In this document: in pieces, positions 53,724 through 63,219 of the stretch
Layout of the letters: every line of letters begins with the position of its first letter
How positions within the stretch are numbered: the stretch's first letter is position 1
Assembly (NCBI RefSeq): GCF_039710355.1
Contig: NZ_JBDKWZ010000007.1
Span: forward strand, 347,479-411,478
Origin: Rapidithrix thailandica
GTDB taxonomy: Bacteria > Bacteroidota > Bacteroidia > Cytophagales > Flammeovirgaceae
Direction of reading: 5' to 3'
DNA: 64,000 nt
Notes under the pieces: generated by a model
Seen by the model: the letters and a program-made list of their open reading frames with translations, nothing else
The model's database searches: none
What the model was told of the DNA's origin: nothing
Made by a program: the position numbers and the translations under genes

Positions 53724-56700
53724 ATGAAAATCAACCCGGCTAAAACCAAACGATCCTCTTCAGAGCACAGACAGGAGAGTGCTCATAAACATTATCAACA
53801 AGGACTGGAAAACGAAAAGGATATTTCGTATGCAGTCTCCTGTTATGAAAAAGCGCTGGATGAACATCCGGATCATTGGAAGACGCATTTCCGCCTGGCT
53901 TTACTCCTGGCCCGGGAGAATCAAACAGAACAAGCCTTACATCATATACTGAAAGGTATCGAGGTAAGTTGCTCGGCCGGTCAATTCCAAGGCTGGGACA
54001 ATTTTACTCAAGTAGTGAACCTGGCTCAACATGAAATTCTATCCTTGACGGAGACCATCCGGAGACTTTCTTCCGAGCCACAAACGGTCTGTCTGGGGCA
54101 CTTGTATATGCTGACCGGGGACAACAATAGAGCCTTACAGGAGTACAATCAAAGCAAAAAACACACACTAAAAACCGAAACCTTTCATTTGCTCAAAGGA
54201 CTCGCTGAAGCAAATGAAAATCAATTGAAAAAAGCCTTTTCTTCTTTTTCCAATTGCCTACGGAGCAATCCCAAACACTTATACGCCTATCTGGAAAGGG
54301 GAAAAGTAAAAAATGCACTGGGCTATTACGAATGGGCCATGGAAGACTATCACCTGGTCATCGAGAGGAAGTCCAACTGTGCAGCGGCTTTTTATCACAG
54401 AGGGAAATCCGCCTATGCCTTAGGAGATTTTGCTCTTGCCTTAAAAGACTTTACCCATAGCCGCCAACTTGACCCGGATGGTCATTTCCCTTTTTACCAT
54501 ACGTGTCTGTTGGAAACGCCTTTAAAGGAACAGGCAAAGCAACTCAACAATTTTTCCTATGCCATTGATTTTGACATTTCACTCCACAAAGAAGAAAATT
54601 TACAAGGGCTTGAACAGCTTTTAAAAAAAGAATACACTTTGGCAATAGACTGTTTTTCTAGAATTATAGCCCGTCAAACCACCCAAAGCGCATTGCATAA
54701 CCGGGGTTTGGCCAAGTTTTTATCCGGTGATGTGGAAGGAGCCCTACAGGATTATAAGCTATTATTCGCCCAATATTCCGGAACATCCCAGGCACATTTG
54801 AACATGGGGCTTATCCTTTTTGCTTTAGGTGATAAAACAGAATCCCTGGAAGAGTTTGCAAAAGCACTTAGGCTCAAGCCCAAAGAAGGGAAAATGTATT
54901 ATAACAGAGGAAATGTAAAGGCTGCCTTAGGAGACAGAAACGGTGCATTGAATGATTTCAGCCACACCATACAACTCAACCCGGAAGATGCCAATGCTTA
55001 TGGTAACCGCGGCATCGTGAAAAAGATGTCAGAAGGGCAATCTGATACCCTACAGGATTTGTCCGAGGCAATTAGGTTAAAAACAAACAATCCCTGGGTA
55101 TATATGCAAAGAGGCTTCATATGGGCCGAGCTCAAGAAGTTTCATTTTGCGTTCAAAGATTTTAACCAGGTAGATCGTCTGGGATTGATAGATTTTGAAT
55201 TCTTTTACCGGAAGGCAACATTTCTACTTGAACAAGGCTATGATCACCAGGCCTTGCAGGATTTGAACCGGGCGTTATCCATAAACCCATCCCATATAGA
55301 CACCTACTACAAAAGAGGCATGGCCAACAAAAAAAACGGACAACTTTCTCAGGCTCTACAGGATTTGAATTATGTGCTCCAACACCAACCCAACAATATT
55401 GATGCATATTTCGAGCGGGGGCTGATAAAACAAAAACTGAAAGACCAACAAGGAGCTTTGGAAGATTTTAATCAGGTCATTCAAGCCCAACCGGAACATC
55501 AAAAAGCCCATCTCCACCGGGCAAAAATCAAAGCTTCTCTCAATGACACCCAGGGAGCGTTGAAAGATTACTCTTTGATTCTTGAGCACAACCCTGAAGA
55601 TCTGAATACCCTTTTCCAAAGGGGACTGAACAGACTTGACTCCGGTGACCATAAAGGAGCGCTGGAAGACTATAACCGGTACATAACTTTAAACCCCAAT
55701 AGCCAAACTGCCTATTACAACAGGGGCTTGGCAAAATCAAACTTGGGGAAGCCCCAGGAAGCCATGGAAGACTATACACGGGCTATCGAGATAGATCCCC
55801 AATTTACCAATTCTTACTTGAACCGGGGAAACTTAAAGTCAGACTTAGGGGATAAACGAGGAGCTTTGGAAGATTATAACCAAGTAGCACAAATCAACCC
55901 TAAGCTTGCAAATAATTTCTTCAACAGGGCCATTGTACTCGATCAAATAGGAGAGCATCAAAGAGCCATTGAAGATTACACTCGTTATCTTGAATTTGTT
56001 CCCGGAGATGCAGAAGCTTATTTAAACCGGGCAAATATCAAAAGTACTCTACAAGACTTTACAGGAGCTACGGAAGATTTTAACCGGGCTCTCCAAATTA
56101 ACCCTCAGTATGCAAATGCATTGAATGACCGGGGCAATACAAAAAAAGAGATGGGTGACCTGGAAGGTGCTATACTGGATTTTAACCGGGCCATCGGGAT
56201 TAATCCAAAGTGGGAAATTCCTTATTTCAACCGGGGGCTTGCTAAAGAGGCCATGGGAGATTACGGAGGAGCCATAGACGATGCAAACCGGGCCATAGAG
56301 CTCAACCCGGAATATGCAGATGCCTATAATATGCGGGGAAACAACCAAACCACACTGGGAATGATCAGCAACGCACTGCAAAATTTCACCCGGGCCATCG
56401 AACTCAATGCAAATAATGCGATCTATTATTATAACCGGGGCATCGCCAAAGCAGCGGTCAAAGATCAAACCGGAGCCATGAAGGATTATACAAAAACCCT
56501 TCAAATCGACCCCAACTATGCCGTTGCATATGATAACCGGGCCAGTATTAAACTCAACTTGAAAGATTATCGTGGAGCCATGGAGGATTGTACCCGTTCT
56601 ATCAAACTGAGGCCAAACAACGATGTACCCTACTTTAACCGGGCCATTGCCAAAAGTGCCTTGAAAGACTATCAAGGCGCGGTTGAGGATTACTCGGAAG

Positions 56701-57554
56701 TAATCAAACTATACCCTGAAGATGCCGAAGCCTTTCATCATCGAGGAAAAGCCAAAAAAAATCTGAACGATTTTTCCGGGGCCCTACACGATTTTTCACA
56801 GGCAATTCTATGTAACCCTAACTACTCCTTGGCTTATAGCAACAGGGGCTATTTGTATTTTCAACTGGGTAAGTATGAAGAAGCATTAAAGGACTATAAC
56901 CTGGCGATCAAAATCAAGTCCAACAATAGTGAATATTACTTCAAGAGAGCCTATCTAAAAGAAAAAATGAAACAGGTTGAAAGTGCGGTTCAGGATTATA
57001 CACGAGCCATTAAGTACAATCCGAAACTTGGCAATGCTTATATCAACCGGGGAAACTTAAGACGCCAATTAGGAGATACGTCCGGTGCCTTACAGGATTA
57101 TGATCAAGCCATAGCGCTTGATCCCGATTATGCCTTGGGGTATAATAACCGGGGGCTACTCAATGACGAACTTAATCTCTTTGAAAAAGCTTTGGAAGAT
57201 TTTAACCAAGCCATCCGTTTAGACCCTGACTACCTGGATGCATATTATAACCGAGGAACTATAAAACAACGTCACAATGACCTCACCGGAGCCATAGAAG
57301 ATTATTCTCAGGCCATTGAACGCAATTCAAAATATGAAAATGCGTATTTCAACCGGGGCATCATTCACTTCTCATTAAAAATGTATGCAGGGGCCCGGTT
57401 GGATTTTAGCCGTGTAATCAAAATCAATCCGGAAAATGCAGGGGCCTATTATAACCGGGCTCAAGTCTACAAAAAGTTAGGAAAACCCTCAGAGGCTTTG
57501 GCCGATCAAATAAAAGCCCATAACCTCAACCCGGGAAAATACCCCCTTGATTAA
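53724..57554 (+). CDS. Giant TPR protein, 1276 residues
   Basis: The protein has no signal peptide or membrane segment, so it is predicted cytoplasmic. The N-terminal ~280 residues are helical and more diverged, with about four TPR-like motifs. From about residue 315 to the end at least 28 contiguous 34-residue TPRs follow one pattern, NRGxxKxxLGDxxGALxDYxxAIxLNPxxAxAY. Such an array forms a superhelix that binds partner proteins. The DNA is a matching 102-bp tandem array, so its copy number could change. It lies just after the sigma factor gene and before an oppositely oriented gene, and breaks the usual FecI-FecR order. Confidence 0.9.
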   Translation: MKINPAKTKRSSSEHRQESAHKHYQQGLENEKDISYAVSCYEKALDEHPDHWKTHFRLALLLARENQTEQALHHILKGIEVSCSAGQFQGWDNFTQVVNLAQHEILSLTETIRRLSSEPQTVCLGHLYMLTGDNNRALQEYNQSKKHTLKTETFHLLKGLAEANENQLKKAFSSFSNCLRSNPKHLYAYLERGKVKNALGYYEWAMEDYHLVIERKSNCAAAFYHRGKSAYALGDFALALKDFTHSRQLDPDGHFPFYHTCLLETPLKEQAKQLNNFSYAIDFDISLHKEENLQGLEQLLKKEYTLAIDCFSRIIARQTTQSALHNRGLAKFLSGDVEGALQDYKLLFAQYSGTSQAHLNMGLILFALGDKTESLEEFAKALRLKPKEGKMYYNRGNVKAALGDRNGALNDFSHTIQLNPEDANAYGNRGIVKKMSEGQSDTLQDLSEAIRLKTNNPWVYMQRGFIWAELKKFHFAFKDFNQVDRLGLIDFEFFYRKATFLLEQGYDHQALQDLNRALSINPSHIDTYYKRGMANKKNGQLSQALQDLNYVLQHQPNNIDAYFERGLIKQKLKDQQGALEDFNQVIQAQPEHQKAHLHRAKIKASLNDTQGALKDYSLILEHNPEDLNTLFQRGLNRLDSGDHKGALEDYNRYITLNPNSQTAYYNRGLAKSNLGKPQEAMEDYTRAIEIDPQFTNSYLNRGNLKSDLGDKRGALEDYNQVAQINPKLANNFFNRAIVLDQIGEHQRAIEDYTRYLEFVPGDAEAYLNRANIKSTLQDFTGATEDFNRALQINPQYANALNDRGNTKKEMGDLEGAILDFNRAIGINPKWEIPYFNRGLAKEAMGDYGGAIDDANRAIELNPEYADAYNMRGNNQTTLGMISNALQNFTRAIELNANNAIYYYNRGIAKAAVKDQTGAMKDYTKTLQIDPNYAVAYDNRASIKLNLKDYRGAMEDCTRSIKLRPNNDVPYFNRAIAKSALKDYQGAVEDYSEVIKLYPEDAEAFHHRGKAKKNLNDFSGALHDFSQAILCNPNYSLAYSNRGYLYFQLGKYEEALKDYNLAIKIKSNNSEYYFKRAYLKEKMKQVESAVQDYTRAIKYNPKLGNAYINRGNLRRQLGDTSGALQDYDQAIALDPDYALGYNNRGLLNDELNLFEKALEDFNQAIRLDPDYLDAYYNRGTIKQRHNDLTGAIEDYSQAIERNSKYENAYFNRGIIHFSLKMYAGARLDFSRVIKINPENAGAYYNRAQVYKKLGKPSEALADQIKAHNLNPGKYPLD

Positions 57555-57577
57555 AGAGATTTTTGTACTACATAGCA

Positions 57578-57612
57578 AATCACAAAAAGGTAGCAGCTAC
57601 CTTTTTGTGATT
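57578..57612. terminator. Bidirectional terminator
   Basis: A near-perfect 17-bp inverted repeat AATCACAAAAAGGTAGC / GCTACCTTTTTGTGATT with a 1-base centre separates the convergent TPR and exported protein genes. Confidence 0.9.
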
Positions 57613-57683
57613 CTAATGAAGCATTGTTCCCCTCCGGTTTCAACCTCTTTTGATGGAGGACACCTTTGAGGTAAAACTCTTTT

Positions 57684-58949
57684 TTAATTCAATTTCCAAC
57701 AGAATATTCTATTCGTCCGGGTATGAATACCCCAAATCTCTTTTCCATCCTTACTGAACTTCAAAGACGACATAATACGATCAAACCCTATTGTCACGGG
57801 CAGATTGGATTCATAATTCAACCGGGCCAGTAATTTGCCTTTGGTAAAATCTACCACACTGATGTACTCTTCTTTTTTATGTTTGCGGTCATGATAACCG
57901 ACCGTAAAAGCCGCTGTATTGCCAAATACCTCCAAAGGTCCCGGAACACCCACCGAATGAGTAAATGTATGCAACAAGGCTCCATCTTTACGATTGAGGA
58001 TAAAAAAACCTGTAAACCGGCTAGAACTGGGTGTACTTAAAGTACTCTTAATCCTCACGCCATTCACAGACGCGTCCCCCATTGTAGCATGCTCCATCGT
58101 TTGAGGATTCCTGTAAAGCACAAAAGGCTGTAAGAGGTAATCCCCTGCCTGCACGGCCTTCATACCGCCAAAGCTCATCCCGTCTTCATAAGAAGGCGGG
58201 TAGTAGTACATTCCGTTTTCTTTGCGGGAATTCTTATCGTGGTAACGGTGTCCATCAAAACGGGCCACTGGCAAATAGGAATAGTCTTTCACTTCGGGCA
58301 TATCCGAACTGGTATACAAAACATCAGTAAGGCCTTTTGGGGAAATCAGAGAAATTTCCGCTTTTATAAAGTCTTTGGCACCGGCTTCCGGATCATAATT
58401 TCGCCATTCTACAAGGAGTGCTCCCCGCTCAGTGAGCTTGATGTCGAAATAACTATCATCATTTATTCCTCGGTGGATTTTTTGAGCACCGGGGATCAAT
58501 TCAGTCATCGAGTACACCTTTTGCTTTGACAAGGATATAAACGAAAGAGTGGTTTCCTGTTGATACCCTTCATTACTCATCACGACCCAATCACTACCCG
58601 GAAAATGATAAAAATCAGGATTGGCTCTTTTTACAAACTCATGAACGACATACGATTGTTCTGTCTTCAAGTCAAACAAAACAATCCCCCCCTTGTACAG
58701 CTCTGCCTTGGGGGATGTCCAATAAGAAATATACAGCAATGCCATAGAATTGGATAAAAACAATCCTTTTTCCAGTTTGTTTCCATCCATTAGTTTTTCA
58801 TTTAACTTAATAATCCGGTTGGGATTTACTTCTTTACGGGGCGATTCAATGTGTGGAATGGGAACAGTCATTTTTTGTCCATTTACATGCAAACTAAAAC
58901 ATAAAAAACAAAGGCTTATGAAGCCTTTTGTACTTCTCAGGATTCTCAT
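57684..58949 (-). CDS. Exported beta-propeller-like protein of unknown function
   Basis: The ATG at 58949 (residue 11 of the longest frame) gives a typical signal peptide (STKGFISLCFLCFSLHVNG). The 421-residue protein then shows repeated strand-rich segments such as GIVLFDLKTEQSYVVHEF, GFFILNRKDGALLHTF, YISVVDFTKGKLLARL and SLKFSKDGKEIWGIHT, which look like beta-propeller blades. No catalytic motif is recognised. It is a secreted or periplasmic protein, oriented against the sigma and FecR genes. It is not a usual member of a FecI/FecR locus. Confidence 0.75.
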   Translation of the reverse strand: MRILRSTKGFISLCFLCFSLHVNGQKMTVPIPHIESPRKEVNPNRIIKLNEKLMDGNKLEKGLFLSNSMALLYISYWTSPKAELYKGGIVLFDLKTEQSYVVHEFVKRANPDFYHFPGSDWVVMSNEGYQQETTLSFISLSKQKVYSMTELIPGAQKIHRGINDDSYFDIKLTERGALLVEWRNYDPEAGAKDFIKAEISLISPKGLTDVLYTSSDMPEVKDYSYLPVARFDGHRYHDKNSRKENGMYYYPPSYEDGMSFGGMKAVQAGDYLLQPFVLYRNPQTMEHATMGDASVNGVRIKSTLSTPSSSRFTGFFILNRKDGALLHTFTHSVGVPGPLEVFGNTAAFTVGYHDRKHKKEEYISVVDFTKGKLLARLNYESNLPVTIGFDRIMSSLKFSKDGKEIWGIHTRTNRIFCWKLN

Positions 58950-59193
58950 TGTATAGCGATTTGAATAGTGACTTGCCACCTGTGCTCTACCTTCTTAATC
59001 GGTAAACTAACTCCCAACATTACGGATAAGCCTTTATAGAAGTTTGAAAAAAGGCCCGATACAGTCCGTTTACTTCCGGCCTTACCCTCCTGTTTGCACA
59101 AAAAAGACATCTTGTTGAAAAAAAATTTACTGGACACTAGGACCAATATCCCTTTTTCACGACTACCCTAATAGAAACGCTTATTTAGACTAA

Positions 59194-60144
59194 ATGAAAA
59201 TTACACCGGAACTTTTACATAAATACGCCACAGGAGCATGTACGGAAGAAGAGTTATTACGGATTGAGGCTTGGTTAGAAGATCAGGATACGGCTTATGA
59301 ATTACCCGAAAATGAAGATTTGCCATTGCATAAACAACAAATATGGCAAGCCATTCACACAAAGGTGAGTCCTGCGGTTAGCGGTAAAGTAGGCCCGTCA
59401 CATTCCTTCCGGTTTCCACAACGGATCTGGGCAGTTGCTGCAAGCATTGCTGTATTGATTGGGATTGCCGGAGTGTTTTTGTATACGACATCACAGAAGA
59501 AAAATATTCATTACAAATGTTATTACACCCAGAAAGGACAAAAACTGAAAATCACTTTGCCCGACCACAGCCGGGTATACTTGAATGCCGGTAGCGAATT
59601 AAAAGTACCGGAATATTTTTCTGATACGGCCCGGGTTGTGTCGCTGAAAGGCGAAGCATATTTTGAGGTACACAAAGATCCTCAACGGCCTTTTACCATA
59701 CAAAGTCCGGACAGCCGGACCACCATATTGGGCACGGCTTTTAACTTGAGAGCCTACCCTCGGGAAGCTACCGTACTTACCGTGACGGAAGGCAAAGTGC
59801 GCTTTTCTTCCCGGAAAACCCCGGAAAACTATATACTGTTGACTGCCAACGAACAAGGAAAAATAGGCCCTGAAACAAAATTGTGTAAAACCAATATCGA
59901 TGCATCGCCATACACGGCCTGGAAGGAAAACCGGATTGTGTTTACGAATATGAAATTTGCAGAAATGCTAGCTGAACTGGAACGCTGGTACAATGTAAAC
60001 ATTCAAGTGGAAAAGCCCGGTATTCTTCAACAACGGTACAGGGGTTCCTTTGAAAACCCGTCTTTGAATGTGCTTTTGGAAGACCTCGGCTTTGTCATGA
60101 AATTCAATTACCGGATGGCCTCTGACACCGTCTTTATTTATTAA
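59194..60144 (+). CDS. FecR-family anti-sigma factor
   Basis: The 316-residue protein regulates an ECF sigma factor, holding or activating it depending on the receptor state. It has an N-terminal sigma-binding domain (ITPELLHKYATGACTEEELLRIEAWLE), one membrane helix (IWAVAASIAVLIGIAGVFLY, about residues 75-94), a FecR domain (about 118-210, LPDHSRVYLNAGSELKVP) and a C-terminal DUF4974-type domain (about 245-316, MLAELERWYNVNIQVEKPG). It lies 150 bases before the TonB receptor gene, a standard pair. Its sigma factor is the one at 52540, 6 kb away. Confidence 0.95.
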   Translation: MKITPELLHKYATGACTEEELLRIEAWLEDQDTAYELPENEDLPLHKQQIWQAIHTKVSPAVSGKVGPSHSFRFPQRIWAVAASIAVLIGIAGVFLYTTSQKKNIHYKCYYTQKGQKLKITLPDHSRVYLNAGSELKVPEYFSDTARVVSLKGEAYFEVHKDPQRPFTIQSPDSRTTILGTAFNLRAYPREATVLTVTEGKVRFSSRKTPENYILLTANEQGKIGPETKLCKTNIDASPYTAWKENRIVFTNMKFAEMLAELERWYNVNIQVEKPGILQQRYRGSFENPSLNVLLEDLGFVMKFNYRMASDTVFIY

Positions 60145-60220
60145 ATAATTTGAAACCAAATTTCATTTAAACCTTCCTGAAAAATGGAAAGGCATATATC
60201 ATAAATAAAAGCAAGAAAAA

Positions 60221-60252
60221 CCCGGTATGCTGTCGCCAAACCTCACACCGGG
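60221..60252 (+). promoter_or_regulatory. Hairpin between fecR-like and receptor genes
   Basis: CCCGGTATG / CACACCGGG (8 of 9 paired) with a 14-base loop. No T run follows, so it is more likely a leader structure than a terminator. Confidence 0.3.
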
Positions 60253-60294
60253 CAAAATGTCCATCAAACAACTGTTAACATTTTTAACAAATTT

Positions 60295-62961
60295 ATGAAA
60301 TATTTAAAATACCCTAACTATTTCCGCTGTACCTTACAGCGATTGGTACTATTGTGCATGCTGTGTATGGGGCCGGTTTTACAAAATACTTTTGCACAAG
60401 CAGATATTTTGAGCAAAAAAGTAACCCTGCAAGTACAAACACTCAGCCTACAACAGGCATTGGAAGCACTGGAACAACACACCGGTTGTACATTCTCTTA
60501 TGCCCCCGACATGATAGACAGTTCCAGAAAAGTTAAACTTGACTATAGAAATACTCCGCTTGGCACCGTGCTATCCGACTTATTGGGAGAACAGGCCAAT
60601 CATATAAGAGTGCGGGGCAAACAAATTCATATTCAAGCGATAAAAGGCGGGGAAAAAGGAATTTTGAAAGGCCAGGTACATACTGCAGACGGACAACCGG
60701 CCCCCTACGTTTCCGTATGGATAGAAGGAACAGGATACGGGACTTCTACTGATGAAAACGGATACTTCAAATTCCAGGCTCCTGCCGGTACTCATACGCT
60801 ATTGGTATCATCCATCGGCTTAGGAAAACAAGAACAAGCCGTAGTAGTACGGAGCCGGCAGACCACTTCCGTTCCTTTAATTACGCTGCATGAGTCTGCT
60901 CAGGAATTGAAAGAAGTAATTGTAGAAGACAGCCGTTGGAAAGATAATTACAAGGAAAGCAAACCTTCCAATTCATTGCGCCTTAAAACACCACTGTTAG
61001 AAACCCCGCAAAACATACAGGTAATGAACAGCCAGCTATTGGCCTCTCAACATATTTTCAACCCTTCGGAAGGCATCGAAAGGAACGTTAGTGGCGTGAG
61101 ACGGGTACTGCATCAAGAAACCTATGCGTCCATCTACATCCGGGGCTTTTCCACGGGTTCGGGAAGTATGAGAAACGGAATGAGTGTGGGCAATTATTTC
61201 GGCCCCTTAAAAGAAGATATGTCCTTTGTAGACCGGGTAGAGTTTGTGAAAGGGCCTGCGGGATTTATGATGGGTAATACACAACCCGGAGGATTTTACA
61301 ATGTAGTCACCAAAAAGCCTACCGGCCGCAAGAAGGCCTCTGTCAACCTGACCACCGGAAGCTTTAGTACTTTCCGGGCAGAAGCCGACATTGACAATCA
61401 ACTGGACAAACAAGGAAAATTCTTATACCGCCTGAACTTAATGGGCCAAATGAACGGTTCGCATACGGACTACCGCTATACCAACGGGTATGCCATCGAC
61501 CCCTCATTCAAATACATCATCGATGATAAAACTTCACTGACCGTTGAATACCTTTTCCAACATATGGCATTCTCGGGCTTTGGTCCTTACCTGCATTCTA
61601 AAAAAGGATTTAAAGACTTGCCTCGTCATATGACCTTCAACGACCCTTCCGTAGAGCCGACCAAGGTGAACGATCAAAGTGTATTTATCAACTTACAACA
61701 CCAATTAAATAAAGATTGGGAGGTCACTGCACAATTGGCGTATCTGGACTATAAAATGCGGGGACAAAGTTTGTACCCCAGCTATAACTCCTTGGATGAA
61801 GAAGGGAATATGGCCCGGAACTTCAGCATCAACGATGTGGATAACATCAGCAAGCTCGGGCAAATTTTTGTCAACGGATCGGTGCAAACCGGAGGGGTCT
61901 CCCACAAAATATTAGCCGGCTTGGACATCGCGGAAAAGACCTATTATGCAGATTGGTCCAAAGTACCTTCGGACACTACCTTGATGTTTAATATGTACGA
62001 CCCTGTGTATGGTATCAACCCGGCATATATCCCTAAGGTAGACCGTTCCAAAAGTTTGAGAACCAGAGGCGGTACCAAAGGGTCGGATGCTTACTATGCC
62101 TTGTATATACAAGACCAGTTGGCCTTCTGGGACAACCGGGTCCGACTAACACTGGGAGGTAGATTTACGTCTACCAAAAAGCCTGGAGATAAGGGAATTT
62201 TCGAAACCAACGAGGTCTTTACGCCTCGAGCGGGATTGAGCATTTCAGTAGACAAAAACCTCTCATTGTACACATTGTACGATCAGACCTTCTCAGAACA
62301 ATTAGGTCAAAATGACGATGGAGAGTATTTTGACCCGACACGGGGTACCAACATCGAAGCAGGGATCAAAAAAGATTGGTGGGGCGGAAGCTGGAACACC
62401 ACCTTGTCAGTCTATAGAATCACCAAAACCAATGTATTGACCACAGGACCCAGTGCGGTAGAAGGTGCTCCCCCTATCACCACGGCTACGGGAGAAGTTC
62501 AATCGCAAGGAGTGGAATTGGATATCAAAGGTGAAATACTCCCGAACTTAAGTATCGTATTCAACTACGCCTATACGGATGCAGAAGTGACCAAAGACCG
62601 GGATGAAAAGAAAGTAGGGCAAGAGTTCGCGGGTATCGCCAAACATATTACCAACACCTGGGCCACTTACCGGATTGATCAGGGCAGCCTGGAAGGACTT
62701 GGCTTCTCACTGGGCTACCAGTTTCAAACAGATCGCACCGCTTGGCCAGGAGGCGGCTTGAAATTACCGGATAATTACTTCAGCCTGGATGCCGGAGTTT
62801 CATGGACAAAAGAAAAATATTCGGTTTCCTTATTGGTCAATAACCTGACCGATCGCTACAACTACACCGGGTTCTTCCCCGGAGCCTGGGGGTATACCCA
62901 CTACGGTTGGCAAGCATTGCCTCCCCGCAATTTCAGACTGCGCGTAGGATATACCTTTTAA
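60295..62961 (+). CDS. TonB-dependent siderophore-type receptor
   Basis: The 888-residue outer-membrane receptor imports iron-siderophores or a similar ligand using TonB energy. The signal peptide ends near residue 35. An STN/secretin-TonB short domain (about 40-110, LSLQQALEALEQHTGCTFSY) signals to the FecR protein. It is followed by a carboxypeptidase-like beta domain (about 120-200), a TonB-box-like region near 210, a plug domain (about 230-340, including VEFVKGPAGFMMGNTQPGG) and a 22-strand barrel ending RLRVGYTF. The plug match to ferrichrome-type receptors suggests a hydroxamate siderophore, but this is uncertain. The gene ends three bases before a repeat array. Confidence 0.93.
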   Translation: MKYLKYPNYFRCTLQRLVLLCMLCMGPVLQNTFAQADILSKKVTLQVQTLSLQQALEALEQHTGCTFSYAPDMIDSSRKVKLDYRNTPLGTVLSDLLGEQANHIRVRGKQIHIQAIKGGEKGILKGQVHTADGQPAPYVSVWIEGTGYGTSTDENGYFKFQAPAGTHTLLVSSIGLGKQEQAVVVRSRQTTSVPLITLHESAQELKEVIVEDSRWKDNYKESKPSNSLRLKTPLLETPQNIQVMNSQLLASQHIFNPSEGIERNVSGVRRVLHQETYASIYIRGFSTGSGSMRNGMSVGNYFGPLKEDMSFVDRVEFVKGPAGFMMGNTQPGGFYNVVTKKPTGRKKASVNLTTGSFSTFRAEADIDNQLDKQGKFLYRLNLMGQMNGSHTDYRYTNGYAIDPSFKYIIDDKTSLTVEYLFQHMAFSGFGPYLHSKKGFKDLPRHMTFNDPSVEPTKVNDQSVFINLQHQLNKDWEVTAQLAYLDYKMRGQSLYPSYNSLDEEGNMARNFSINDVDNISKLGQIFVNGSVQTGGVSHKILAGLDIAEKTYYADWSKVPSDTTLMFNMYDPVYGINPAYIPKVDRSKSLRTRGGTKGSDAYYALYIQDQLAFWDNRVRLTLGGRFTSTKKPGDKGIFETNEVFTPRAGLSISVDKNLSLYTLYDQTFSEQLGQNDDGEYFDPTRGTNIEAGIKKDWWGGSWNTTLSVYRITKTNVLTTGPSAVEGAPPITTATGEVQSQGVELDIKGEILPNLSIVFNYAYTDAEVTKDRDEKKVGQEFAGIAKHITNTWATYRIDQGSLEGLGFSLGYQFQTDRTAWPGGGLKLPDNYFSLDAGVSWTKEKYSVSLLVNNLTDRYNYTGFFPGAWGYTHYGWQALPPRNFRLRVGYTF

Positions 62962-62963
62962 AG

Positions 62964-63035
62964 GTTGAAGGATTGAGGAGTTGAAGGATTGAGGAGTTGA
63001 AGGATTGAGGAGTTGAAGGATTGAGGAGTTGGAAG
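62964..63035. repeat. 16-bp tandem repeat built from 8-bp units
   Basis: The 16-bp unit GTTGAAGGATTGAGGA occurs about 4.5 times, and each half is a variant of one 8-mer. It starts two bases after the receptor stop codon. Related to the repeat at 44326. Confidence 0.85.
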
Positions 63036-63061
63036 AAGAAATGACGCAATCCGGTTATTTT

Positions 63062-63187
63062 ATGCGGTCTTTCAAAGTACTTATCCATACCTTACACCAC
63101 TGGCTCGGGTTTTCATCCGGGCCGGTGCTGTTTATGGACAGTAAGTGTTCAAATGGCAAAGGCTGGATTCCCTTCATTAGTGAATGA
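63062..63187 (+). pseudogene. Truncated PepSY-associated membrane protein remnant
   Basis: From ATG 63062 the frame encodes 41 residues. The first ~25, with FKVLIHTLHHWLGFSSGPVLFM, match the usual start of PepSY-associated TM proteins (pattern F..I..LH.WLGL.SG....F), which often follow siderophore receptor genes in Bacteroidota. After about residue 25 the similarity ends and the frame runs into the 8-bp repeat, stopping at 63187. The gene is therefore broken about 75 bases in. The match is judged by eye; a short segment can mislead. Confidence 0.55.
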
Positions 63188-63219
63188 GTGAAATGGTGAA
63201 GGGATGAAATGGTGAATGA
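63180..63219. repeat. 8-bp-period repeat leading into the 240-bp array
   Basis: Units GTGAATGA, GTGAAATG, GTGAAGGG, ATGAAATG, GTGAATGA. The same motif starts each ~240-bp unit. Confidence 0.7.
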
